A DNA stretch of 64,000 nt from AC-32 sp038237925 (GCA_038237925.1 JBBRYF010000009.1:49903-113902); one strand, 5' to 3'. Counted from the stretch's first letter, positions 23,305-31,536 are shown. Program-made: numbers and translations. Notes: generated by a model from the letters alone, not told the origin.

Positions 23305-24138
23305 CTAGACAATGGCTCCCGCTGAACATGCGTTCATGCCTGAGGGACTCCTCCCGCTGGCGTTGTCACGTCTCTCAAAACCCGCCCCTATTCCGCGACG
23401 TCCGGCTCGAGCATGACGCGGAGCCCGAGCCCGCCATGAAGCCCGACGTCGACCATTCGCTTGCGCTCTTTGCGAAGGCGCATTAGGCGGCACCCGGCTG
23501 GGAGTTTTCAATCTTGGGACGCGGAGGAGACCTGTGTGGAGCTTCGGTGCCCGTTTGACGGCGGGAGGGGGGCCGGGTGTTGCGGCGCCTTCGCCTCGTG
23601 CCTGCGCCCGCGTCGACTTCACCGCCTCGAGCATCTCCTGCTCAGTACCAACGTCGAGCCAGCCGGAGTTCGAGAAGAACCTCGCCCCGGCCGCAGCCTC
23701 GACGAGCTGCTGGAACGAGAACTTGCCGGCGTCCGGGTAGCGCCCCTCGCGCTCATTTTTCCGCGGTGCCTCAGTCGGGCGGTAGGCGAACAGTGACCTC
23801 GCGGCATCGAGCGCAGCCTTCGGTACCTCCTCGCCGGCAAGCGCTCGGCTCAGCGTCTCCCGCGCCTGCTCGCGCAGGTCCTCGTCTGCTGCCTGGCGCA
23901 GCTTCGTCGTCGGGCGAACCGAGCCGCCTCGCCGGCCGAGCTCGGCCATGTTCTGCGCGCCGGCATGCACGACGCAGAGACCGCTTGGCTCAGAAGCGAG
24001 GCGCTGACACGGTTCGCCCCGTCGATTGGTGCCTCGACAACGTGAGCCGTTCGACGTTCGGTTGACGGTTTGGTTAACCGGTGCCTGGCTGGAAACCCCT
24101 GCAAGTGAGGGGGTGCGCGCCAGCCGTGCGCCAGTCAA
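23305..24138 (-). CDS. unknown protein with a Cys/His cluster; N-terminus inside repeat module
   Basis: The open frame gives 277 residues. Residues 34-59 contain Cys34, Cys44, Cys55 and His59, a spacing typical of small zinc motifs in phage-associated proteins. A helical segment (LREQARETLSRALAGEEVPK) and FQQLVEAAAGARFF follow. The first 20 codons derive from the TGGCGC repeat module (MTGARLARTPSLAG), so the true start may be later, and the last 90 residues are low-complexity Arg/Ala-rich and may be out of frame. The core resembles a protein found near terminase genes, but this is weak. Intermediate confidence that it is a gene, low for its limits. Confidence 0.5.
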   Translation of the reverse strand: MTGARLARTPSLAGVSSQAPVNQTVNRTSNGSRCRGTNRRGEPCQRLASEPSGLCVVHAGAQNMAELGRRGGSVRPTTKLRQAADEDLREQARETLSRALAGEEVPKAALDAARSLFAYRPTEAPRKNEREGRYPDAGKFSFQQLVEAAAGARFFSNSGWLDVGTEQEMLEAVKSTRAQARGEGAATPGPPPAVKRAPKLHTGLLRVPRLKTPSRVPPNAPSQRAQANGRRRASWRARAPRHARAGRRGIGAGFERRDNASGRSPSGMNACSAGAIV

Positions 24139-24231
24139 GAGACGTCCTCGAGGACGTGGGCCGCGTTCGAGTCGAGCCAGCGCTCAAGCTCCGCGACGGG
24201 GATCAAGCGTAAGCGCCCGCGCCGGATTAGC
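24075..24231 (-). repeat. module A: excisionase C-terminal remnant plus phased TGGCGC sites
   Basis: On the minus strand, RRGRLRLIPVAELERWLD then SNAAHVLEDVS, stop, encodes only the C-terminal half of the excisionase-like protein at 27504. Its stop overlaps TGACTGGCGCA, the first of two TGGCGC sites 11 bases apart. The 157 bases are about 80-85 % identical by eye to module B (26199-26351). The N-terminal half of the gene is missing. Confidence 0.75.
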
Positions 24232-24322
24232 CGCACAGGGCGACGTCCGTCGCACAGTCTTGCTTCGCCGCGACTACCCGGTTAGTGTCGCGTGAACCAA
24301 AGCGGCGGAAGGGGCAGCAGCG

Positions 24323-24583
24323 ATGCGGACGCTCAGGGCACGGTTCTTGCTGGAGGCGTCAGCGGCTGCGCTGGGCAGCTTCATGCTCCTACTGACCCTC
24401 CTCTGGCGAGACTGGATCGAGGCGATCCTGCACGTCGATCCAGATGCCCACAGCGGGCGGCTCGAGTGGCTCGTCGCCGCGGGCCTCCTGGCAGTCTGCG
24501 CAACGTTAACGAACCTCGCCCGCGCCGAGCGCCGGCGAGCGCGTGCGCTCCAGCAGCTCGCCCCAACCGAGGCAGGGCGGTAA
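24323..24583 (+). CDS. small membrane protein, two predicted helices
   Basis: The 86-residue protein has a good ribosome site (GGAAGGGG) before ATG 24323 and two hydrophobic segments (AAALGSFMLLLTLLW and WLVAAGLLAVCATLTNL) separated by a polar loop, with an Arg-rich C-terminus. Topology suggests both ends inside. I do not recognise a family; comparable short membrane proteins are common island cargo. The same frame reopens after its TAA and runs into the propeller gene with no start codon until 24764. Confidence 0.65.
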   Translation: MRTLRARFLLEASAAALGSFMLLLTLLWRDWIEAILHVDPDAHSGRLEWLVAAGLLAVCATLTNLARAERRRARALQQLAPTEAGR

Positions 24584-24763
24584 GCGACGGCCAACACAGA
24601 AGGAAAGGCCGACTCGGGCGCCTCCAAGGTCAAGCGCGAGCGCGTCGCCGGCCTGTACCCGCCGCAGAAGCGCCGCATCCGAACCCACAAGAGACGCCCG
24701 CCGCGGCGCGTCCCGAAGACGCGAGACCCGATCCCGCTCAAGCGGCGCTCGCCGGCGACAAAG

Positions 24764-26068
24764 GTGATGGACGAGCGCAAGCCCTCCGGCGACCCGCCGC
24801 CCGATCCGGTGCGGTTCTTCAAGTACGAGTACGCGCAGCAGGCCGGCCCCAAGGACCCGGTCAAGGACGCGCTCGACATCAGCGGCGCCGACACCGAGAC
24901 CGGTGTCGTCCTACTGAGCGGGAACTGGTTCTGCCAGTACTCGACTAACAGCGGCGCCAGCTTCACGTCGGTCGACCCGACGACCATCTTCCCCGCATGG
25001 GCGGGGCACAACTTCTGCTGCGACCAGATCGTGATCTACGTTCCGTCGATCGACCGCTTCGTTTGGTTCATGCAGCACGTGAAGGACGCGAACGGGATCG
25101 GCGCGTTCCGCCTCGCCGTCGCCTCGCCGGCCGCGATCAAGAAGGACTTCACGCACGCCTGGAAGGCGTGGAGGTTCACCGCCAAGGACTTCGCGCTCTC
25201 CGAGGACCTTGACTATCCGGACCTCTCGTTCACGAACGAGTTCCTGCACATCGCCACGGATGCGACGACAACCGGCGGGCGCCTGGTGATTCGCATCGCG
25301 CTGAAGGACATCGCCAGCGCCCCCGCCTCGCTGGCCTTCCGTTACACCCATCCGGACAAGGCGAAGAACGCGATCGGAGCTCACCTGACCCAGGACTCCC
25401 CGGACGGAGCGTTCTGGGTCGGCCAGCCCAACAACTCCAGCCTCACCGTCTTCTCGTGGCCGGACTCCGGCACCGGCTACTCCTGGTCGACGGTGAACGT
25501 CGCCACGTGGCCGCAGTCGACGCTCTCCTCGAAGGGCCCGAACAACAACGACTGGCTGACGTACGAGAACGGGAGCTCCGTGCGCTACCAGGAGTCGGGC
25601 TCGACGCGAAAAGGCGACGAGCTCTGGGTGGCCTGGACCGCGAGCAGCGGCAGCGGCACCTCGAGCGGGCCGACGTTCAAGAACGCCCACGTCCGGATCG
25701 CCGTCATCAACCTGACGACCAACGCCGTGAGCGAGTCGCAGGTCTGGAACAACGACTACGCCTTTGCGTATCCCTCGCTGTGCGTCAACGGCCAAAGCGA
25801 GGTCGGAATCGCCGTCGCGGTCGGAGGGACGAAGAACGATGCCCACACGTCGGTCGGCATTCTCGGCGACCACACCGTCTTCCACGTCGACCAGGGTGAC
25901 TTCACCCCGACCCGATGGGGCGACTACGTGACCGTCCGCCGGCACAACCACAACCAGTCGCTGTTCGCCGGCTTCGGCTACTACAACACGAAGGATCCGG
26001 GCACCGCCGGCACGTATGAGGGCAACCCGTTCTACGTCGTCTACGGGCGCCAGTCGGCGGGGCCGTAG
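24764..26068 (+). CDS. beta-propeller (BNR/sialidase-like) protein, no signal peptide
   Basis: The 434-residue protein is built of repeated blades rich in aromatic/Gly strands (VVLLSGNWFCQYSTNSGASF, GHNFCCDQIVIYVPSIDRFV, SLTVFSWPDSGTGYSWS, TRWGDYVTVRRH). The RWGDY element also occurs in the two large surface propellers at 36133 and 38174, so they are probably distant relatives. No signal peptide is visible; a Lys/Arg-rich open stretch (24584-24763) precedes the GTG start in the same frame. Catalytic residues of a sialidase were not identified. It is the largest cargo gene of the island. Confidence 0.7.
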   Translation: MMDERKPSGDPPPDPVRFFKYEYAQQAGPKDPVKDALDISGADTETGVVLLSGNWFCQYSTNSGASFTSVDPTTIFPAWAGHNFCCDQIVIYVPSIDRFVWFMQHVKDANGIGAFRLAVASPAAIKKDFTHAWKAWRFTAKDFALSEDLDYPDLSFTNEFLHIATDATTTGGRLVIRIALKDIASAPASLAFRYTHPDKAKNAIGAHLTQDSPDGAFWVGQPNNSSLTVFSWPDSGTGYSWSTVNVATWPQSTLSSKGPNNNDWLTYENGSSVRYQESGSTRKGDELWVAWTASSGSGTSSGPTFKNAHVRIAVINLTTNAVSESQVWNNDYAFAYPSLCVNGQSEVGIAVAVGGTKNDAHTSVGILGDHTVFHVDQGDFTPTRWGDYVTVRRHNHNQSLFAGFGYYNTKDPGTAGTYEGNPFYVVYGRQSAGP

Positions 26069-26198
26069 CCTCTCAGAGCGGGCCCGAGCCGACCCGTCTT
26101 ACTCGTTGCCGATGGAAACAGCAACAGGCTATGCGTGCGTACGCCCATGGCGACGGCCTCCTAGAACTGGCCGAGAACACCAAGACCACACCGGGTTC

Positions 26199-26351
26199 GT
26201 CAACCGGTGCGGGGCGGAAAAGCCCTGCAAGTGAGCGGGTCTGCGCCAGCTCTGCGCCAGTCACGAGTCCTCCTCGAGCAGGCGAGCGGCGTTCCTGTCG
26301 AGCCAGCGTTCGAGATCAGCGACGGGGATCAAGCGTAGGCGCCCACGCCGT
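26199..26351 (-). repeat. module B: second excisionase C-terminal remnant with TGGCGC sites
   Basis: The minus strand encodes RRGRLRLIPVADLERWLD then RNAARLLEEDS, stop, followed by phased GCGCCAGC/GCGCCAGT (26243, 26254; 11 bases apart) and CCCTGCAAGTGAG. It aligns with module A through its whole length and shares the 15-mer GACGGGGATCAAGCG (26321) with modules A (24195) and C (27155). The excisionase N-terminal half is absent. Confidence 0.75.
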
Positions 26352-26386
26352 ATGCACTGCGTGATGCGTGGCCATACTTCCGGGCG

Positions 26387-27073
26387 ATGACTCCGAGGCA
26401 GCGAGACCTGGGGCTGGCAGCCGGGCTTTTGGTGATCGCCGCTTTCGCGATGTTCCAGATCACAAGGGTGAGCGCCAACAGCAGCAGGACGGCTGCCCGG
26501 CCGGCTGGACCGGTCGTCACTCGACCGAGCTGGAATCCCGACGTTCACCGGAGGGCTGTCTTGACTTCGATCGAGCGTGTGATCGGCAACCAGGTCGGCA
26601 CCTGTGGCGGCGCGACCCAGGAGGGTGGCGGCTTCCTGAACCACCTGAACGGATCGGAGGGAGCAAAACCGGGCCAGCCGCTCCCGACCGAGATCGCGCA
26701 GAGCACCGCCTTCGTCGAGCTCGACGGGATCAGGCTCGAAGGGAGCAACCGCCAGGCCTGGGGCGCCGAGGACGGCGACGCTACGACGAACGCCAGCGAT
26801 CCCCAACGAGCCGACATCAAGAGCATCGACATGAAGGGCATCCACCTCGAGCTCTCGCGCGAGTGGGGAACGATCGAGCTGCCCTCCGGCAAGATCCGAG
26901 GGCCATTCCTACATCCCTACCCTCAGCAGACCGTCTGGCCGCCGCCGGGGACGCTGGTCGACGTGCAGGGGTTCATTCGTTGGGACCAGGAGCACACGGA
27001 GGAGGCGGGACACAACTGCTCGGGCTGGGAGATCCACCCGGTCTCCGCTTGGCGGCTTCACGCATCGCACTGA
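26387..27073 (+). CDS. membrane-anchored extracytoplasmic protein of unknown function
   Basis: The 228-residue protein starts with an N-terminal hydrophobic segment (GLAAGLLVIAAFAMFQI), likely an uncleaved anchor or signal. The outside part has a compact C-terminal region: VDVQGFIRWDQEHTEEAGHN followed by CSGWEIHPVSAWRL. GWEIHPVxAW is a recurring motif in small secreted actinobacterial proteins that I cannot name. It lies between modules B and C, so it is one cargo unit. No ribosome site stands out before ATG 26387. Confidence 0.65.
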   Translation: MTPRQRDLGLAAGLLVIAAFAMFQITRVSANSSRTAARPAGPVVTRPSWNPDVHRRAVLTSIERVIGNQVGTCGGATQEGGGFLNHLNGSEGAKPGQPLPTEIAQSTAFVELDGIRLEGSNRQAWGAEDGDATTNASDPQRADIKSIDMKGIHLELSREWGTIELPSGKIRGPFLHPYPQQTVWPPPGTLVDVQGFIRWDQEHTEEAGHNCSGWEIHPVSAWRLHASH

Positions 27074-27110
27074 CTGACGCGAGCGGTTGTAACGCCCGCG
27101 GCTCATTCGG

Positions 27111-27182
27111 AGCAGCCTCGCTTGGTTGCGCTCGACCCAGCGCTCGAGCTCGCCGACGGGGATCAAGCGCAAACGCCCGCGC
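27111..27182 (-). repeat. module C: third partial excisionase remnant
   Basis: The minus strand reads GRGRLRLIPVGELERWVERN then QARLL, again only the C-terminal half of the excisionase-like gene, with the shared 15-mer at 27155. No clean TGGCGC pair follows and no stop at the expected place, so it is the most decayed copy. Confidence 0.65.
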
Positions 27183-27206
27183 CCTAGGAGGCCTGCGCCC
27201 GCCGCG

Positions 27207-27386
27207 TCAGCTGATGAGGCGGTAAAGCAGCAGCCCGAGGAACGCGAACCAGGCGAGCTCCACGATAGCGGCGCCGACGAGCAGTGCGACGGCCTGCCTA
27301 GACGCGGGGTCAGCGACAGGGTTGGCGCCACGGATGTCCGCCCTGGAGAGTGGCGGAGCCGTCCCCCCTTCCCCTTGGTCACCCAA
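27207..27386 (-). CDS. 59-residue single-helix membrane protein
   Basis: On the minus strand a TTG at 27386 starts MGDQGEGGTAPPLSRADIRG, then a hydrophobic helix ALLVGAAIVELAWFAFLGLL ending LYRLIS, stop at 27207. The charged N-terminus and one C-terminal helix suggest a tail-anchored small protein. No clear ribosome site; start could be different. Role unknown. Confidence 0.45.
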   Translation of the reverse strand: MGDQGEGGTAPPLSRADIRGANPVADPASRQAVALLVGAAIVELAWFAFLGLLLYRLIS

Positions 27387-27503
27387 TGGGGGAGTCGGAG
27401 AGGCGCCGCAGAGACCTCGGCGGCGTCCCCGCGCTGGGTCTTAGGCGCTAAGTGACGATTGTCTCACTGTGCGCGCAAGAGTCAAGGTCACTTGCAGAGC
27501 TGC

Positions 27504-27701
27504 TCACTCGAGCACCCTCGCCGCGTTCGCGTCGACCCACCGTTCGAGCTCGCGCACTGGCACGAGACGCATCCGCCCTCGCCGGATTATCTTGAGGTCC
27601 GGCTGCACGTACCGCTCGAACGAGTCGAGCGAGACACCGATCGCCGCGGCTGCTTCTGGCCGGGTCAGCGCGAGCCGTGGAGCCTTTGTGTCGGCCCTCA
27701 C
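27504..27701 (-). CDS. excisionase-like (MerR/AlpA-type) DNA-binding protein
   Basis: The 65-residue protein has a winged-helix layout of excisionase/AlpA proteins: LTRPEAAAAIGVSLDSFERY (helix-turn-helix) then RRGRMRLVPVRELERWVDAN (wing plus helix). It is the intact version of the fragments seen in modules A, B and C. GTG 27701 overlaps the stop of the upstream RepA-like frame (GTGA), which indicates coupled translation. It likely directs excision with the integrase at 30166. Confidence 0.8.
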   Translation of the reverse strand: MRADTKAPRLALTRPEAAAAIGVSLDSFERYVQPDLKIIRRGRMRLVPVRELERWVDANAARVLE

Positions 27702-28827
27702 GCTTCAACCTCATTGACTGACGTGGCTAGTCCGGTGGCTGTTCCGTGTGGCCCGTCCCCTATAGGGACGGGACCACCCACGGAGCCACGGTGCGCGGCC
27801 GCTGAGTCGTCTTGGCTGTTCCCGGTCGGCGAGACCGGCCACAAAGGCGCTTCGCAACTGAGGTTCCAGACCTTGTCGCGGATGGGTCGTCCTAGCTGGT
27901 CCCGTCGTCCGGACTGGCCACGGTGGGTGGTCCCAGCCTGTTCCAGCATTTCGAGCGTTCGCTGCACGTCTGACTTGCGCACGCCAACGCCGCTGCGGAC
28001 GTCGTCTGTCGTGCCGGGGCCGTGCTCGCGCAGGTGCTCGAGGATCCGCTCGGCCAAGTCAGGAGCGCGATCGGCGACGAGCTCGAAACGCATCGAGCGC
28101 GTGAGTCCGTCCCAGGCGATCCGGTACTCGATCGCTCGCCGGCCTCGGCCTCGCGATGCTCGCTCTCGAGGGTGACGAGCGGTGAATGCCCGTCGCGGTT
28201 CCAGGTGAGCCTGCTCTCCCAGACGCTCTCCAAGTCCGAGCTGCCGCGCATGTGCCCGCCGGCGTGGCCGGTGTGGTGCACGAAGGCGACGGTCGAATCA
28301 GTCTCCTCGCGCAGGTGGCGGAGGAACTCGATCAGCGCCGCCATATGCTTCTGCTCGTTCTCATCGAGCGCCGGCGCCTTCATCCGTGCGAGCGGGTCGA
28401 GGGCGAACAACCGCGGCTTCAGCTCCTTGCCGATCGCGACAAGCTCTGCTTGCCAGCCCGGGTCGTCGAGCCTGATCCCGGCATTCGCGGCGACCATCAA
28501 CTGACCGCGTAGCTCCTCCGGGTCGATCGCGCTGCCGCGTGCGAGCGCATCGAGTCGGCGCCAGAGTGCCGCCCGGCCGCTCTCTTCGTTCGCGAAGACG
28601 ACGGGGCCGGGCACCGGGACCTCGAGCGTCCCGAACGCCTGGCGGCCGCTGGCGACCGCCGCGCAGATGTGCAGCAGCGCGTAGCTCTTGGTCGTCTTCC
28701 AGCGACCGACGCACGCGACGAGCGCACGCTCGACGATCAGTCCGTCGACGAGGAACGGCGTCGGCCCCGGATCCTCTTCGGTGAGAAGCTCAGCGGCATC
28801 GAGCAGCCACGGACGCGAGGAGCTCAT
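27698..28827 (-). pseudogene. RepA-like AAA ATPase (helicase/replication protein), frameshifted
   Basis: Translation from ATG 28827 gives a RepA/RecA-fold ATPase: Walker A CVGRWKTTKSYALLH, PVVFANEESG, LFALDPLARMK, and FVHHTGHAGGHMRGSSDLES. The frame then loses protein character near 28127. The next frame carries on with AIEYRIAWDGLTRSMRFELV and a winged-helix C-terminus (LAERILEHLREHGPGTTDDV) to a stop at 27698. That stop overlaps the excisionase start, so the shifted frame is the true ending. A one-base loss within GGCGAGCGATCGAG explains it. Either a pseudogene or a rare programmed shift; no obvious slippery site, so I favour decay. Confidence 0.7.
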
Positions 28828-29054
28828 GCGGCCTCCTGGACGCGTTTGAGCTCTCTGGCGAGATCCTGCTCGAGCGCTCCGAGCATCGCGCGAACCTCGT
28901 CGAGTTCAATCGCCAGGTCGCTCTCCTCGAACGGGCGCACCGCGTCCAGCTGCTCGCCGATCGCAATGACGCGACAGTGCGCGTCGCGGAGCCTGCTACA
29001 GCCGAAGGTGCCTGCTGGGTGAGCCCCTTCGCAAGAGCGGCTTGCTCGTTTCAT
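28824..29054 (-). CDS. 76-residue acidic coiled-coil small protein
   Basis: From ATG 29054 (GAGGA upstream) the protein reads MKRASRSCEGAHPAG, then LDAVRPFEESDLAIELDEVR and a C-terminal helix MLGALEQDLARELKRVQEAA. Its stop overlaps the ATPase ATG by four bases, so it belongs to the same leftward operon. It may be an accessory to the ATPase; no family recognised. Confidence 0.6.
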   Translation of the reverse strand: MKRASRSCEGAHPAGTFGCSRLRDAHCRVIAIGEQLDAVRPFEESDLAIELDEVRAMLGALEQDLARELKRVQEAA

Positions 29055-29070
29055 AGGCCGCGGTCCTCGT

Positions 29071-29307
29071 TCATTGCACGCGCCGGAAGACCCGCAGGAC
29101 ATCAAGGTAGGCGTCGAGGTTCGTACCGCGCGGCGTCCGGGTGCCGGCCTCCCAGAGCTGCACCGCCTGGCGAGTAACGCCGATGACTTCGGCGACGTCT
29201 GCCTGCGAGGCGCCGGCGACGCGGCGAAGCGTGCGGCGCACATCCGGTGGCGGTAGCCCGCGGCGAGCCTGGAGCCGTTGAGTGAGGCTTTCGAGCGTTG
29301 CGACCAT
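29071..29307 (-). CDS. XRE-family helix-turn-helix regulator
   Basis: The 78-residue protein contains an XRE domain: SQADVAEVIGVTRQAVQLWEAGTRTPRG. It is the first gene of the leftward operon (XRE, small protein, ATPase, excisionase-like) and divergent from the unknown protein/integrase pair. This is the classic layout for an element repressor controlling lateral promoters. A GTCAA-N7-TTGAC palindrome in the shared upstream region is a possible operator. Confidence 0.82.
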   Translation of the reverse strand: MVATLESLTQRLQARRGLPPPDVRRTLRRVAGASQADVAEVIGVTRQAVQLWEAGTRTPRGTNLDAYLDVLRVFRRVQ

Positions 29308-29392
29308 TTCCCCACGAGTGTTGTCGCTGAACGGGGCACCCGCAAGATGGGGCGGGCTTGGACGCCGAAAGTCGTATATATCACCCTATGTA

Positions 29393-29409
29393 GTCAAGGG
29401 TGTGTTGAC
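29393..29409. promoter_or_regulatory. GTCAA-N7-TTGAC palindrome in the divergent region
   Basis: The inverted repeat lies between the divergent XRE gene and the 29441 gene. Its right half TTGAC could also be part of a -35 element. It may be the repressor's operator (inference). Confidence 0.4.
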
Positions 29410-29440
29410 GAACCGTTGCCGAGGGAGTAGCGTCTTGATC

Positions 29441-30169
29441 ATGGCGAGCCGCGAAACGTTCTTCGAGCCGTTCAACGGCGAGTTCGGCACCCGCGCCCGG
29501 AAGGCATTAAGAGGCGAAACCCTGGCCGACCCGCTCCCCCATGTCCGGGCGCGACCGCTCGACGACCCCGGGCCGGATCAGCTCGCTGAGTTTCGGGCAG
29601 GTGCGCTTGCGGTGCCAGCACGCGGCTCGAAAGCCGAGCCGTGGCGGGTCGACGGTCTGCTCTACCGCAATCCGAAAGGACCACCGATCGTCGGCAGCGT
29701 GACCGTGCGCCACTTCCCGCTCCGCAAGGACGCGCCCCGCCTCGAAGTGACGGGAATGGTTCTCCGGGGTCTACCGCTCGCGACGATCCGGGACAAAGCG
29801 CTCGCCGGCCTCCCCGGCGTCTCGCAAGCGAGGGAGACGATGCGAGGTCTCGGCTACGGGACCGCCGACAGCGTCGAGCGCGCACGAGAAGCGGCTGCGG
29901 AGGCTGAGAGGCGCCGCCCCGGGCGACCCGGCCATTCCGACACGCACTATCGGCGGATCGCCGAGCGCTATCTCGAGTTCGCGCTCGAGCGACGCGACGT
30001 GCTCGTTGCCCTCGCGGCTGAGGAGTCCGCTCTCGCGGGTCGTGAGATCCCCCGCGAGACGATCCGCGACTGGGTCCGCAAGGCGACCCAACGCGGCTAC
30101 CTCGCACCTGGAAAGCCCGGCCGTGCAGAAGCGCGACCGGGACCGACGCTCAAGCGAAAGGGGAAGTGA
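29441..30169 (+). CDS. unknown DNA-associated protein preceding the integrase
   Basis: The 242-residue protein starts at ATG 29441 with GGGAG upstream. The N-terminal 120 residues have short strands (VDGLLYRNPKGPPIVGSVTV then RLEVTGMVLRG). The C-terminal part is helical and basic (HYRRIAERYLEFALERRD, IPRETIRDWVRKATQRGYL, then PGKPGRAEARPG), similar to resolvase/HTH-like ends that bind DNA. Its stop overlaps the integrase ATG (ATGA), so they are co-translated. It could help integration or regulate it; no family name can be given. Confidence 0.65.
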   Translation: MASRETFFEPFNGEFGTRARKALRGETLADPLPHVRARPLDDPGPDQLAEFRAGALAVPARGSKAEPWRVDGLLYRNPKGPPIVGSVTVRHFPLRKDAPRLEVTGMVLRGLPLATIRDKALAGLPGVSQARETMRGLGYGTADSVERAREAAAEAERRRPGRPGHSDTHYRRIAERYLEFALERRDVLVALAAEESALAGREIPRETIRDWVRKATQRGYLAPGKPGRAEARPGPTLKRKGK

Positions 30170-31278
30170 TGGCCAAGACGACCGGCATTCGCCGACGGGG
30201 CGACAGCAGCTACGAGGCATGGGTCTACTCACGCCGCGACAAGAAGAAGATCCGCCGCACCTTCCCAACGTTCGCGGCAGCGAAGGCATGGCGCACTGAC
30301 GCGAATCGCGACGTCCGTCGCGGGACGATGCGTGCAGCCACGCCGACGACTCTGCGCGCAGCTTGGACGGCCTGGCTGGCCGGCGCTCGTGACGGCAACA
30401 TCCGCACTCGAAGCGGCGACCGCTACAAACCGTCGACGATCGCCGGGTACGAGCAGACCATGAGGGCTCGTGTCCTCAACGACCTAGGCGGCGCGCGCCT
30501 CGACAAGCTCGAGCGGCTCGACTGGCAGGACTTCGCCGACCGGATGCTGGCCGCGGGCGCCGACCCTTCGACGATTAGGAACGCGCTCATGCCCCTCCGG
30601 GCGATCTACCGGCGCGCGCTCGAACGCGGCGAGCTCAGCGTCAACCCGACGAGCGGGTTGCGGCTGCCCGCTGTCCGCGGTCGCCGCGATCGGATCGCTT
30701 CGCCGGCCGAGGCCGCACAACTACTCGCGGCGCTGCCGGAAGGCGACCGCCCGCTGTGGGCCTGCGCGATGTACGCCGGCCTCCGTCGCGGCGAGTTGCT
30801 CGCGCTCCGCTTCGAGGACGTTGATCTGCGTGGGGGAGTGCTCCGGGTCGAGCGCGCCTATGACCCGAAGGCCAGCGTCTACGTCGAGCCGAAGTCACGA
30901 GCGGGGCGCCGCACGGTGCCGCTGCCGTCGATCTTGCGCGAGTACCTGGCGGCGCAGCGGCTACGGGCAGGGCGCCCGCACGGCCTCGTCTTCGGCAGGG
31001 ACGCGGAGACGCCCTTTGATTACCACCCGACGATGAGGCGGGCGCAGCGGGCATGGCGCGACGCGGGGCTCGAGCCGATCGGCCTTCATGAGGCTAGGCA
31101 CACCTTCGCCTCGCTGATGATCGCCGCCGGCGCGAACGTGAAGGCGCTCGCGAGCTACATGGGCCATAGCTCGGTGACGATCACGCTCGACCGCTACGGT
31201 CATTTGCTCCCCGGCAACGAGGACGAGGCGGCCGAGCGGCTGGACGCCTATCTGACGAGGGAGGCGACGAATGCCTGA
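30166..31278 (+). CDS. tyrosine recombinase/integrase
   Basis: The 370-residue integrase has an AP2-like N-terminal arm-binding region (RRGDSSYEAWVYSRRDKKKI), a SAM-like core-binding domain (about 60-150) and the catalytic domain. Active-site residues are visible: Arg in GLRRGELLALR, Lys in EPKSRAGRRTVPL, HxxR in LHEARHTFASLM, His in MGHSSVTIT, and the nucleophile Tyr in LDRYGHLL. It lies about 410 bases from the right attachment repeat and should catalyse site-specific recombination at tRNA-Ser(CGA). Confidence 0.95.
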   Translation: MMAKTTGIRRRGDSSYEAWVYSRRDKKKIRRTFPTFAAAKAWRTDANRDVRRGTMRAATPTTLRAAWTAWLAGARDGNIRTRSGDRYKPSTIAGYEQTMRARVLNDLGGARLDKLERLDWQDFADRMLAAGADPSTIRNALMPLRAIYRRALERGELSVNPTSGLRLPAVRGRRDRIASPAEAAQLLAALPEGDRPLWACAMYAGLRRGELLALRFEDVDLRGGVLRVERAYDPKASVYVEPKSRAGRRTVPLPSILREYLAAQRLRAGRPHGLVFGRDAETPFDYHPTMRRAQRAWRDAGLEPIGLHEARHTFASLMIAAGANVKALASYMGHSSVTITLDRYGHLLPGNEDEAAERLDAYLTREATNA

Positions 31279-31312
31279 CGGCGATCTCGTGACCGGCTTC
31301 TGAGACGAGGCT

Positions 31313-31429
31313 CTACCAACGCCGTCCGTCCTTCGAGCGGCCCTCCGCCGTCGCCCTTTTGAGCCCCCAGTAGGCGAGCATCGCGACCGCCGCGGCGGCG
31401 GCCACTCCAAACACGATGTATCCGGTCAC
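31313..31429 (-). CDS. 38-residue membrane peptide, second of a coupled pair
   Basis: From GTG 31429: MTGYIVFGVAAAAAVAMLAY, then WGLKRATAEGRSKDGRRW. One hydrophobic helix followed by a basic tail. The GTG overlaps the TGA of the first peptide (GTGA), an arrangement typical of translational coupling. Unknown role. Confidence 0.5.
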   Translation of the reverse strand: MTGYIVFGVAAAAAVAMLAYWGLKRATAEGRSKDGRRW

Positions 31430-31536
31430 CGGCGCCTTCGGCCGCCACGAGGCACGATGTAGATCAGCGCAATGAGCGCCACGATGACCACCGCAGCGAT
31501 CGCAACGATTGCGACTGTGGACGCGGCGAGGATCAC
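31426..31536 (-). CDS. 36-residue membrane peptide, first of a coupled pair
   Basis: From GTG 31536, preceded by AAGAGG six bases upstream: MILAASTVAIVAIAAVVIVA then LIALIYIVPRGGRRRR. It is almost entirely one hydrophobic helix with a basic C-terminus, a toxin- or anchor-like shape. Located between integrase and the right attachment site on the opposite strand. Confidence 0.5.
   Translation of the reverse strand: MILAASTVAIVAIAAVVIVALIALIYIVPRGGRRRR

Noticed and set aside
27459..28175. 238-residue plus-strand frame over the excisionase-like and ATPase genes
   Set aside because: Opposite to two recognisable proteins; composition not protein-like.
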